A DNA stretch of 14,525 bases. Source: Candidatus Yonathbacteria bacterium (GTDB lineage Bacteria; Patescibacteriota; Minisyncoccia; Phycocordibacterales; UBA1550). The stretch's first letter is position 1. Every line of letters begins with the position of its first letter. The stretch lies in the NCBI GenBank assembly GCA_003489395.1, contig DNMN01000062.1, positions 1,629 through 16,153 of the forward strand, written 5' to 3'. Under the pieces are notes generated by a model. It saw nothing but the letters and a program-made list of their open reading frames with translations. It did no database searches and had not been told where the DNA came from. Positions 6,798 to 13,809 of this stretch are shown piece by piece. Made by a program: the position numbers and the translations under genes.

Positions 6798-6809
6798 AAT
6801 CCGTATAAT
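6781..6809 (+). promoter_or_regulatory. Upstream promoter facing the GT4 gene
   Basis: TTATCA (6781-6786), a 17-nt spacer, and a perfect TATAAT (6804-6809). Transcription would start near 6816, about 140 nt before the GT4 start codon and far from any other ORF start. It overlaps the rluF-type promoter on the other strand. Confidence 0.5.
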
Positions 6810-6815
6810 CTCCAA

Positions 6816-6901
6816 CCCCAGAGCGAGGCAATTCGTTAACAAACGAATATGCGTGCAACAGAAAAGGATCTTGCCGAGCGACCGTTATCCCCAATTTTTT
6901 T
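6816..6901 (+). ncRNA. Candidate structured leader or small RNA
   Basis: From the predicted start near 6816 to a T7 run (6895-6901), the sequence can form a 7-bp hairpin (6831-6837 with 6842-6848, 4-nt loop) adjoining a 5-bp helix GGCAA/TTGCC (6827-6831 with 6871-6875, sharing one base). It also has a short GGAT/ATCC pairing (6866-6869 with 6887-6890) just before CCAA and the T run. It could be a 5' leader with an attenuator, or a small RNA ending at the T run. I match it to no known riboswitch class, and the helices are short. Confidence 0.25.
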
Positions 6902-6921
6902 GCACACTTTTATATTCCACA

Positions 6922-6930
6922 TGTTACAAT
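6922..6930 (+). promoter_or_regulatory. Extended -10 (TGnTACAAT) for the GT4 gene
   Basis: TG at 6922-6923 and TACAAT at 6925-6930 form an extended -10. TTGCAC (6900-6905) is a possible -35 at a long 19-nt spacing. The start would be near 6937, about 19 nt before the ATG. A weaker TACATT (6945-6950), 5 nt before the ATG, would give the leaderless geometry seen elsewhere. Confidence 0.5.
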
Positions 6931-6955
6931 GGTGAAGATACCTTTACATTAAATT

Positions 6956-8188
6956 ATGCGAGTACTTATGTTCGGATGGGAGTTTCCTCCTCATAACAGT
7001 GGTGGGCTAGGCACTGCGTGTTTTGGTCTTACTCGCGCGCTCGCCGGAAGGAAAATTGATGTACTTTTTGTACTTCCAAAAAAAGTTGGTGTATCTGCGG
7101 ACTTTATGAACATTCTTTTTGCGGATACGCGCAAGGTAAAATTTTTGGAAATTGAAACACCGCTTAAACCATACGTAACATCAGAGGGATACATCCACGA
7201 ACGCGACAAAATTCTCTCGGATATTTACGGAAACACTCTTATGCAGGAGGTTCGTCGCTATGCTCTCCGCGCTCGCGATATCGCAAAGAAAGAAAAGTTT
7301 GATGTCATTCATGCGCACGATTGGCTGTCTTTTCTTGCTGGAGTAGAGGCGAAAAAAGTATCTGGTAAACCGCTAATACTTCATATGCACGCAACCGAGT
7401 TTGACCGCACTGGCGGACAAGGCGTGAATCAGGATGTGTACAATATAGAACGCGAAAGTATGAACTACGCCGACGGCATTATCGCTGTTTCAAATTTCAC
7501 TAAAGAAAAGATTGTTCAGCACTATGGTATTCCTAGAGAAAAAATTGAAGTGGTGCACAACGGCATTGATGAATGTGACTACGCGAATATTCCTGATAGA
7601 CTTACAGAGCTCAAAAAGTCAGGGCAAAAAATTGTTCTCTTTGCAGGGCGCATTACAATTCAAAAAGGACCTGAGTATTTTATTCGCGCCGCGAAACGAG
7701 TGCTTGAAGTAAATCCGAATGTGCTTTTCCTTGTCGCGGGCTCGGGCGATATGGAAAGGCAGATGATGCTTGAAGCAGCGTACCTCGGTATTTCTGACCG
7801 AGTGCTCTTTGTAGGGTTTCTTCGCGGAAATGATTTGAACGCGGTGTATAAAATCGCAGACTTGTTTGTAATGCCTTCTGTGTCGGAACCGTTTGGCATC
7901 ACTCCTCTTGAATCAATCATCTCTGGAGCTCCTGTGCTCATTTCAAAACAATCTGGTGTTGCAGAGGTGCTTACTCACGCTCTGAAAACAGACTTCTGGG
8001 ATACAGAAGATATGGCAAACAAAATACTAGGTGTCATATCGCATCGCTCACTTAAGGACACTCTCTGGGGCAACAGCCGTGAAGAAGTAAAGAAAATTAG
8101 CTGGGATACTGCAAGCAAAAAATGTATTGATTACTATGAAAAAATTATTTGCGCATGCGGAGTTACGCCAGAAACAAGATACATCTAG
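6956..8188 (+). CDS. GT4-family glycosyltransferase, glycogen/starch synthase-like
   Basis: Predicted to add glucose from an activated sugar, probably ADP- or UDP-glucose, to an alpha-glucan in the cytosol. The 410-aa protein has the GT-B two-domain fold. The N-terminal glycine-rich acceptor loop is NSGGLG (about 14-19), and a conserved HAHDW lies at 119-123. In the C-terminal donor domain, AGR-x4-K (Arg232, Lys237) would bind the nucleotide phosphates. The retaining-transferase E-x7-E motif is EPFGITPLE, Glu311 and Glu319. The start WEFPPHNSGGLG resembles glycogen synthases, and the next genes are GH57 and GH15 glucanases, so a glucan-polymer role is favoured over cell-wall glycosylation. 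No glgC-type pyrophosphorylase lies in the window. The fold is certain, the glycan role likely, the sugar donor unknown. Confidence 0.88.
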   Translation: MRVLMFGWEFPPHNSGGLGTACFGLTRALAGRKIDVLFVLPKKVGVSADFMNILFADTRKVKFLEIETPLKPYVTSEGYIHERDKILSDIYGNTLMQEVRRYALRARDIAKKEKFDVIHAHDWLSFLAGVEAKKVSGKPLILHMHATEFDRTGGQGVNQDVYNIERESMNYADGIIAVSNFTKEKIVQHYGIPREKIEVVHNGIDECDYANIPDRLTELKKSGQKIVLFAGRITIQKGPEYFIRAAKRVLEVNPNVLFLVAGSGDMERQMMLEAAYLGISDRVLFVGFLRGNDLNAVYKIADLFVMPSVSEPFGITPLESIISGAPVLISKQSGVAEVLTHALKTDFWDTEDMANKILGVISHRSLKDTLWGNSREEVKKISWDTASKKCIDYYEKIICACGVTPETRYI

Positions 8189-8208
8189 TATAGTTATTTT
8201 AGTATATC

Positions 8209-8217
8209 TGCTACAAT
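8209..8217 (+). promoter_or_regulatory. Extended -10 (TGCTACAAT) upstream of the GH57 gene
   Basis: TG at 8209-8210 and TACAAT at 8212-8217 match the motif before the ROK gene base for base. It lies 60 nt before the ATG at 8278, giving a leader of about 53 nt that carries a 14-bp tandem repeat and no Shine-Dalgarno. Confidence 0.45.
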
Positions 8218-8239
8218 GAGTCTGTATAAATTTTGCATT

Positions 8240-8267
8240 CACTTTTGACTTTACACTTTTAACTTTC
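8240..8267 (+). repeat. Two-copy 14-bp tandem repeat before the GH57 gene
   Basis: Units 8240-8253 (CACTTTTGACTTTA) and 8254-8267 (CACTTTTAACTTTC) agree at 12 of 14 positions. They lie in the predicted 5' leader, ending 10 nt before the ATG. They may be a duplicated binding site or a replication slip. Confidence 0.6.
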
Positions 8268-8277
8268 GACTAGTCTT

Positions 8278-9513
8278 ATGGCATCAATATGTTTTTATTT
8301 TCAAGTGCATCAACCGTTCCGCGTAAAGGATTATCGCGTTTTTGATATTGGGCGAGACAGCGAGTACTTCAATGATAGTTCAGAGCGTTCCATAAACAAT
8401 AAAAAAATTTTAAATAAAGTAGCGGGGAAGTGCTACCTGCCTGCAAACGCGGTGATGCTTGAGCTTTTGAACAAGCATCCAGAATTCAAAATAAGCTTCT
8501 CTTTCTCGGGAGTATTTTTGGACCAACTTCAGGAGTTCAGCCCAGAAACATTGGAGTCGTTTCAAAAACTTGTTGCGACAGGTCGTGTGGAAGTCCTAGA
8601 GGAAACCTATTATCACTCACTTTCTTTTCTTTACTCGCCAGAAGAATTTCGCCGTCAAGTAAAGATGCATCGCGAAAAAATACAAGAGCTTTTTGGTGTC
8701 ACTCCAACAGTATTTCGCAACACTGAGCTCATTTACAACAACGCGCTTGCTATGGAGGTTGAAAAAATGGGGTACAAAGGAATCATTGCCGAGGGAGCAG
8801 ACCACGTGCTTGGATGGAGAAGCCCAAATTTTTTGTATCGTCCTCAAGGCACAGAGAATCTGAAACTCATGCTAAAAAACTACCGTCTCTCCGACGACAT
8901 TGCTTTTCGCTTTTCATCAAAGGACTGGGCGGACTTTCCTCTCACTGCGCCTAAGTTTGCAAACTGGGCATCGCAAGTAAACGGCAACGGGCACGTCATC
9001 AACCTATTTATGGATTATGAGACATTTGGCGAGCACCAATGGGAAGACACAGGCATTTTTAATTTCCTTCGTCATTTACCAGAAGAAATTTATAAGCATC
9101 CGGACAATGATTTCATCACACCTTCTGAAGCTATTGAAAGGTACGAGCCCGTGTCTGAGCTAGATGTGCACAACTATATGTCATGGGCAGACGTGGAGCG
9201 TGACCTTTCCGCATGGCTCTCAAACCCAATGCAACATGACGCTATAAAGAGCGTGTATGATTTAGAGGAAGAAGTACTGGCAACAAATGACGAGAAACTC
9301 ATTAGCGACTGGCGCAAACTTCAGACATCTGATCACTTCTACTATATGTGCACAAAATGGTTCAACGACGGAGATGTGCACAAATATTTTAATCCATACA
9401 ATACTCCATACGAAGCGTTTATCGCATATATGAATGCGCTTCAAGATTTGCGTCTTCGCGTTGTCGGGCACCCAGCGTATGCAAAAAAGATTAAGGTAAA
9501 GGAGTTGTCGTAA
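8278..9513 (+). CDS. Glycoside hydrolase family 57 (alpha-amylase type)
   Basis: A retaining alpha-glucan hydrolase or transferase, predicted cytosolic because no signal peptide is present. At 411 aa it has the size of compact GH57 amylases. Conserved regions are visible in order: region 1, Q-V-H-Q-P near the N terminus; region 2, FSFSGVFLDQL (about 80-90); region 3, VFRNTELIY with nucleophile Glu150; region 4, MDYETFGEHQW with acid/base Asp246. The helical C-terminal part follows. It sits 89 nt after the GT4 synthase gene and before the GH15 glucoamylase. This order suggests internal cleavage or trimming of a storage alpha-glucan. GH57 also holds branching enzymes and 4-alpha-glucanotransferases; the short length argues for amylase but does not prove it. 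Family call very firm, exact activity open. Confidence 0.92.
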   Translation: MASICFYFQVHQPFRVKDYRVFDIGRDSEYFNDSSERSINNKKILNKVAGKCYLPANAVMLELLNKHPEFKISFSFSGVFLDQLQEFSPETLESFQKLVATGRVEVLEETYYHSLSFLYSPEEFRRQVKMHREKIQELFGVTPTVFRNTELIYNNALAMEVEKMGYKGIIAEGADHVLGWRSPNFLYRPQGTENLKLMLKNYRLSDDIAFRFSSKDWADFPLTAPKFANWASQVNGNGHVINLFMDYETFGEHQWEDTGIFNFLRHLPEEIYKHPDNDFITPSEAIERYEPVSELDVHNYMSWADVERDLSAWLSNPMQHDAIKSVYDLEEEVLATNDEKLISDWRKLQTSDHFYYMCTKWFNDGDVHKYFNPYNTPYEAFIAYMNALQDLRLRVVGHPAYAKKIKVKELS

Positions 9514-9517
9514 GTTG

Positions 9518-9641
9518 TAAAGTGTATACCCCCACAACTACTTTTACGTTTTTCGTAATATTGATTTTAAAAAATTTGTTTAAGTGTGCAAAACTGCGAC
9601 TAAATTCACTATGCAAAAAGTAGGTGTGGGGGTATACTTTA
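9518..9641 (+). repeat. Long inverted repeat between GH57 and GH15, right arm holds the GH15 promoter
   Basis: The arms at 9518-9545 and 9616-9641 are near-perfect reverse complements over about 26 bp, with a 2-nt insertion in the left arm and one internal mismatch. The core TATACCCCCACA (9525-9536) and TGTGGGGGTATA (9625-9636) is a perfect 12 bp. A loop of 70 nt, rich in A/T, lies between. The right arm overlaps the -10 of the GH15 gene. Confidence 0.8.
9633..9638 (+). promoter_or_regulatory. -10 box of the GH15 gene, within an inverted repeat
   Basis: TATACT at 9633-9638 follows a G5 run and ends 7 nt before the ATG at 9646, so a leaderless transcript is predicted. It lies inside the right arm of the inverted repeat. 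No clear -35 is seen at the usual distance. Confidence 0.55.
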
Positions 9642-9645
9642 TCAT

Positions 9646-11640
9646 ATGCCTAAGTCCCTTTCTCTTGGTAATGGAAATATTCTTGTCTGCACTGACAAGC
9701 GCGCGCAAGTGCGTGACTTTTATTTTCCGTACGTTGGACTTGAGAACCATGTCGGCGGTCATTACACGCATCGCATCGGAGTGTGGGTGGACTATCAGCT
9801 CAACTGGTTTGATAACCCAAACTGGGATATACAAATTCGCTCCGCGGACCAGTCGTTAGCTGGAGAAACTATAGCTACAAACAGAACACTTGGTGTAACT
9901 CTCAACCTTACCGACACCGTATACAACGAAAAAAATATTTTTCTCCGTGAAGTAAAAGTAACAAACGATTCCGACCGCAAACGCTCAATCAAACTTTTCT
10001 TTGGACACGAATTTGAAATATACGAATCCCACCGCGGAGACACGGCATATTTTGACCCTATCAACCATGTTGTCATTCACTACAACGGCAAACGCGTTTT
10101 TCTCATAAATGGATTATCGGAAAAAGGAAGTTTTGATGACTACACCGCAGGGATATTTAAAATAGAAGGGAAAGAGGGAAGTTTCAAGGACGCAGAGGAT
10201 GGCCAGCTCGCAAAAAATTTGATAGAACACGGCCCGGCCGATTCCGTTATGGGGTTCTATCTTGATATTCCCGCGCACGAATCAAAAACTATTCATTATT
10301 GGGTTGCTGTTGGAAAATCCATGAAGGAGGCGCAGGAGCTGAACAAATACATTTTGGAAAAAAATCCAGGGCATTTGCTCCGCACCACTCGCGATTTTTG
10401 GCACGCGTGGGTGAATAAATACAATTTTACTTTTTACGGACTCACGCAAGATGAAATCTCTTTGTTCAAAAGGTCTCTCCTGACCATTCGCACACACGCG
10501 GACAATCACGGAGCTATCATTGCGTCTGCTGATTCAGATATGATGCAAAACGGACGCGACACATACAGCTATATGTGGCCCAGAGACGGAGCATTCTCGG
10601 CGATAGCGTTTGATATGGCTGGGGACTTTAATGTTGCTGAACGATTTTTTGATTTCTGCGACCACGTGCTCACAGACGATGGATATTTTATGCACAAATA
10701 TCGTCCAGACGAATCGTTGGGCTCCTCGTGGCACCCATGGATGAGGGACGGCAAAATAGAGCTACCGATACAGGAAGACGAAACAGCGTTGGTGCTTATA
10801 GCTCTATGGCACCATTACGCGCAAACAAAAGATTTGGAATTCATTGAAAAAATTTATAATTCTCTAATAAAACGTTCCGCTGATTTTATGGTTGGATATC
10901 GCGACCCTAAAACACAGCTTCCGAAAGCGTCCTACGATTTGTGGGAAGAAAAATTCGGCATTCATACCTTTACCTCAGCGTCTGTGTACGGGGCGCTTAT
11001 GGTCGCGGCAAAATTCGCGAAGCTTTTAGGTAAGGAAAAGAGCGAACACATTTACACAACAGCCGCTTTTGAAATCCGCCAATCCATCCTCAATTATTTG
11101 TATGACGAAGAGCAGGGAATTTTTGTAAAAATGATTAACGTCGCCGAGGATGGGAAAATTACTTACGACCGCACTCTTGATATGTCCAGCATTTACGGAA
11201 TTTTTGCCTTTGGAGTTCTTGATGTGGAGGACCCTCGTCTTGCGCGAGCTGTTAAACAAGTTGAAGACCGACTTTTGGTAAAAACTGCAGTAAGCGGTAT
11301 TGCTCGTTACGAAGGGGACATTTATTTCCGCGACACAACTGGTGTACCTGGGAACCCGTGGATTATCACCACTCTGTGGCTCGCTCAATACTATATTGCG
11401 AAAGCAAAAAAGGAAGCGGATTTTACTCCAGTGCATCAGTGGCTAGCGTGGGCCGTAAAGCACGCAGGCCCTTCAGGAGTATTCTCCGAGCAACTTCACC
11501 CGTACAGCGGAGAGCTTCTTTCAGCCACTCCTCTTACGTGGAGCCATTCGGAATATATTATGACCATTGTAAAATACCTGGACAAACTGGAGGAGTTGGG
11601 AATTTGTCTCAAGTGTAACCCGATGTATACGGAAAGCTAG
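9646..11640 (+). CDS. Glycoside hydrolase family 15 (glucoamylase-like)
   Basis: Inverting exo-hydrolase that releases beta-D-glucose from non-reducing ends of alpha-glucans; some GH15 members act on trehalose or isomalto-oligosaccharides instead. The 664 residues match prokaryotic GH15 enzymes. An N-terminal beta-supersandwich (about 1-255) begins with the typical LGNGN then DFYFP-x-VG. An (alpha/alpha)6 barrel follows, with the substrate-site block YMWPRDGAF (about 308-316). General acid Glu434 is in YDLWEE and general base Glu615 in FSEQLHP, followed by PLTWSHSEYI. No signal peptide is seen, so it probably acts on internal glucan. It follows GH57 after 132 nt that carry an inverted repeat, and it precedes a ROK sugar kinase that could phosphorylate the glucose released. 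The ATG at 9646 is supported by TATACT 7 nt upstream. Confidence 0.94.
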   Translation: MPKSLSLGNGNILVCTDKRAQVRDFYFPYVGLENHVGGHYTHRIGVWVDYQLNWFDNPNWDIQIRSADQSLAGETIATNRTLGVTLNLTDTVYNEKNIFLREVKVTNDSDRKRSIKLFFGHEFEIYESHRGDTAYFDPINHVVIHYNGKRVFLINGLSEKGSFDDYTAGIFKIEGKEGSFKDAEDGQLAKNLIEHGPADSVMGFYLDIPAHESKTIHYWVAVGKSMKEAQELNKYILEKNPGHLLRTTRDFWHAWVNKYNFTFYGLTQDEISLFKRSLLTIRTHADNHGAIIASADSDMMQNGRDTYSYMWPRDGAFSAIAFDMAGDFNVAERFFDFCDHVLTDDGYFMHKYRPDESLGSSWHPWMRDGKIELPIQEDETALVLIALWHHYAQTKDLEFIEKIYNSLIKRSADFMVGYRDPKTQLPKASYDLWEEKFGIHTFTSASVYGALMVAAKFAKLLGKEKSEHIYTTAAFEIRQSILNYLYDEEQGIFVKMINVAEDGKITYDRTLDMSSIYGIFAFGVLDVEDPRLARAVKQVEDRLLVKTAVSGIARYEGDIYFRDTTGVPGNPWIITTLWLAQYYIAKAKKEADFTPVHQWLAWAVKHAGPSGVFSEQLHPYSGELLSATPLTWSHSEYIMTIVKYLDKLEELGICLKCNPMYTES

Positions 11641-11729
11641 TGGTGTAGTGTGAAATTGCGGTAAGATTTTCTGCAAAAAAGCGTCTCAAAATAGTGGCGA
11701 AAAAGAACGAGTAAAAAAAATCGTAGATT

Positions 11730-11757
11730 TTGGTTTTTCGATTTTGCTTGCTACAAT
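11730..11757 (+). promoter_or_regulatory. Promoter of the ROK kinase gene, predicted leaderless
   Basis: TTGGTT (11730-11735), a 16-nt spacer, and TACAAT (11752-11757) with extended TG at 11749-11750. Seven nt separate it from the ATG at 11765, and this spacing fixes the start codon choice. It is the best-formed promoter in the window. Confidence 0.65.
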
Positions 11758-11764
11758 AGTCACT

Positions 11765-12613
11765 ATGTATATCCTGTTTGATATTGGGGGCACAAAAATG
11801 AGGGTTGTGGCGGCTGACCGAGATAAATTTCTCGGCGAGCCTGTTGTCGTTTCTACGCCAAAGGATTTTGGCGAGGGTATTGATACACTGAAGCGCATCA
11901 TTGATAATCTCGCGCAAGGTCTCGCATCTGAAAATCGCGCTGTAACAGCAATCGTGGGTGGTATTGCAGGTCCTTTGAACGACCTTCAAACATTGCTCGT
12001 AAAAAGCCCGAATCTTCCTGGCTGGGTTGGGCACGATATTAAGGAAACTCTCCACGCGACCTACAAGGTGCCTGTGGAACTTGAAAATGACGCCGCACTC
12101 GTTGGTCTAGGTGAAGCGCACTTTGGAGCGGGACGAGGCAAATCAATAATCGCGTATCTAACTGTGAGCACAGGTGTTGGTGGCGCGCGTATCATCAATG
12201 GAAAGATTGATCGCTCTTCGCTCGGCTTTGAACCAGGACATCAAATCATTGACCCAGACAACACTCTTTGCCCAAAGTGTGAAGGCAACGACCTAGAGGC
12301 ATACGTGTCAGGTACTGCAGTTGAAAAACGTTTTGGAATGAAGCCGTACGAGATACACGACGACGCGGTATGGGACGAACTCGCAAAGTTTCTTGCGTAT
12401 GGACTCAACAACACTATTGTTCACTGGTCGCCAGACATTGTTATTGTTGGCGGTTCAATGATGAAGGAGGTCGGCATTCCTATCCCGGCTGTTCGCAAAC
12501 ATCTCGCAGAAGTTTTAAAAATATTCCCGCAAATTCCAGATGTTGAAAAAGCAGAGCTCGGTGATTTTGGCGGTCTTTACGGCGCGCTCGCTCACGCTCG
12601 CGCGCATTACTAA
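11765..12613 (+). CDS. ROK-family sugar kinase, glucokinase-like
   Basis: Predicted cytosolic ATP-dependent hexokinase that turns glucose into glucose-6-phosphate. The protein has 282 aa. It opens with the phosphate-binding DIGGTK, then has ENDA with the catalytic Asp, TGVGGAR, and EPGH (156-159). After this comes a Cys cluster where ROK proteins carry a zinc site C-x-C-G-x2-G-C-x-E. Here it reads C169-P-K-C172-E-G-N-D176-L-E178, with a C-x2-C spacing and Asp in place of the third Cys. His159 is kept, so zinc binding is possible but altered. ATG 11765 is preferred over an in-frame TTG at 11744 because the fold starts at MYILFDIGGTK and TACAAT lies 7 nt upstream. There is no DNA-binding domain, so it is a kinase and not a ROK repressor. 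Lying right after glucoamylase, glucose is the obvious substrate, by inference. Confidence 0.9.
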   Translation: MYILFDIGGTKMRVVAADRDKFLGEPVVVSTPKDFGEGIDTLKRIIDNLAQGLASENRAVTAIVGGIAGPLNDLQTLLVKSPNLPGWVGHDIKETLHATYKVPVELENDAALVGLGEAHFGAGRGKSIIAYLTVSTGVGGARIINGKIDRSSLGFEPGHQIIDPDNTLCPKCEGNDLEAYVSGTAVEKRFGMKPYEIHDDAVWDELAKFLAYGLNNTIVHWSPDIVIVGGSMMKEVGIPIPAVRKHLAEVLKIFPQIPDVEKAELGDFGGLYGALAHARAHY

Positions 12614-12618
12614 TAAAT

Positions 12619-13758
12619 ATGGACGACGTATACAAACGATCCCTTAGTCTTCACAAGAAGCACAAGGGTAAAATTGAAGTAATAAGCAAAGTTCCTCTCA
12701 CAAATCGCGAGGAACTTTCTCTTGCATACACACCAGGAGTGGCAGAGGCCTCGCGCGAGATTGGGCGAGATGAATCGCTTGTTTACGATTACACGATAAA
12801 AGGCAACACGGTTGCCATTGTTTCCGACGGCTCGGCAATCCTTGGTCTTGGTAACCTCGGAGCGCATGCAGCTATCCCTGTGATGGAAGGCAAGGCTGCA
12901 ATCTTTAAAGAATTTGCTGGGATAGACGCATTCCCAATTTGTGTGAACACGCAGGATGTGGAAGAAATTATTGCGCTCGTGAAAAATATTTCGCCTGTTT
13001 TTGGCGGAATTAATCTTGAAGACATTTCTGCTCCACGTTGTTTTGAAATTGAGGAACGACTGCGCGCGGAACTTCCAATACCAGTGATGCACGACGACCA
13101 GCACGGCACTGCGACGGTGGTGCTCGCAGGACTTATCAACTCTTTAAAACTTCGTGGGAGTAAAAAGGAGGATGTGCGTGTAGTAATGAGTGGCGCTGGC
13201 GCCGCTGGCACTGCTATCACAAAACTTCTACTTGAGTATGGATTCAAACATTTCATCATCTGCGACACTAAAGGCGCGATATTTGAGGGACGTGGCGATT
13301 TGAATTCTGAAAAAGAAACGCTTGCGCGCATAACGAATAGTGAAAAGAAAGCTGGAACGCTTGCAGAGGTTCTAAAAGACGCAGACATTTTTATCGGCGT
13401 TTCAAAGGGCGGGCTGTTAACAGCAGATATGGTGAAAACAATGGCGGATAAACCAATCATTTTCGCTCTTGCAAATCCAATACCAGAAATTATGCCTGAT
13501 GCCGCCAAGGAAGCAGGCGCATTTGTAGTTGCAACAGGACGCTCTGATTTTCCAAATCAAATAAATAATTCATTAGCTTTCCCAGGAATCTTCCGCGGAG
13601 CTCTAGACAACCGCATCAAACAATTCAACGAACAAATGTTCATTCGCTCGGCAGAAGTATTAGCAGGATATGTAAAGGACCCAAAACAAGACCAAGTGCT
13701 TCCTTCAATGTTTGATAAGGGAATTGTTGATGTTGTTAAAGAGGTGATTCGCGATTAA
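12619..13758 (+). CDS. NAD(P)-dependent malic enzyme, short single-domain form
   Basis: Oxidative decarboxylation of malate to pyruvate and CO2 with reduction of NAD(P)+, in the cytosol. The 379 aa include only the malic domain and the NAD-binding domain; the phosphotransacetylase-like tail of E. coli MaeB is absent. Key sites are Tyr37 in AYTPGVA, Lys92 in GKAAIFKEFAGID, metal ligands E134-D135 in NLEDISAP and D159-D160 in HDDQHGTA, the Rossmann loop GAGAAG (192-197), and the late ANPIPEI and SDFPNQINN blocks. An Asp in the ICDTKG strand end hints at NAD over NADP preference. It starts 5 nt after the ROK stop, which is followed by a second TAA, so the two are probably co-transcribed. It ends at a strong bidirectional terminator. 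Identity is firm; cofactor preference is inferred. Confidence 0.95.
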   Translation: MDDVYKRSLSLHKKHKGKIEVISKVPLTNREELSLAYTPGVAEASREIGRDESLVYDYTIKGNTVAIVSDGSAILGLGNLGAHAAIPVMEGKAAIFKEFAGIDAFPICVNTQDVEEIIALVKNISPVFGGINLEDISAPRCFEIEERLRAELPIPVMHDDQHGTATVVLAGLINSLKLRGSKKEDVRVVMSGAGAAGTAITKLLLEYGFKHFIICDTKGAIFEGRGDLNSEKETLARITNSEKKAGTLAEVLKDADIFIGVSKGGLLTADMVKTMADKPIIFALANPIPEIMPDAAKEAGAFVVATGRSDFPNQINNSLAFPGIFRGALDNRIKQFNEQMFIRSAEVLAGYVKDPKQDQVLPSMFDKGIVDVVKEVIRD

Positions 13759-13762
13759 AAAG

Positions 13763-13794
13763 AAAACCCAGCCATTCTAGAATGGCTGGGTTTT
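13763..13794. terminator. Bidirectional intrinsic terminator between the malic enzyme gene and folA
   Basis: A 32-nt perfect palindrome, with core CCCAGCCATT/AATGGCTGGG around a central CTAG, flanked by AAAA on the left and TTTT (T5 in all) on the right. It starts 4 nt after the malic enzyme stop and ends 15 nt before the folA stop on the other strand, so it serves both convergent genes. Confidence 0.92.
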
Positions 13795-13809
13795 TACAAA
13801 CAAAGAAAC

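Noticed and set aside
6760..6996. 78-aa plus-strand frame between the rluF-type gene and the GT4 gene
   Set aside because: It overlaps the GT4 start in another frame, has no recognisable fold, and covers the two promoters and the candidate leader; non-coding is the better reading.
9518..9641. Inverted repeat read as a terminator for GH57
   Set aside because: The loop is 70 nt, no T tract follows a compact stem, and the right arm carries the promoter of the next gene.
11641..11729. Possible terminator after the GH15 gene (AAAATC-GTA-GATTTT at 11717-11731, then T-rich)
   Set aside because: The 6-bp stem is almost all A/T and too weak; no stable hairpin with a T tract is visible.
11744..11764. 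Seven-codon N-terminal extension of the ROK kinase from a TTG
   Set aside because: It would cover the extended -10 box, and the ROK fold begins at the next ATG.
12610..13104. 164-aa minus-strand frame over the start of the malic enzyme gene
   Set aside because: Rich in Arg, Asn, Phe and Trp without family features, and fully overlapped by the malic enzyme coding sequence.
12789..13508. 239-aa open frame on the minus strand inside the malic enzyme gene
   Set aside because: Antisense shadow of a well-supported gene; low-complexity Ser/Ala/Pro composition and no motif.
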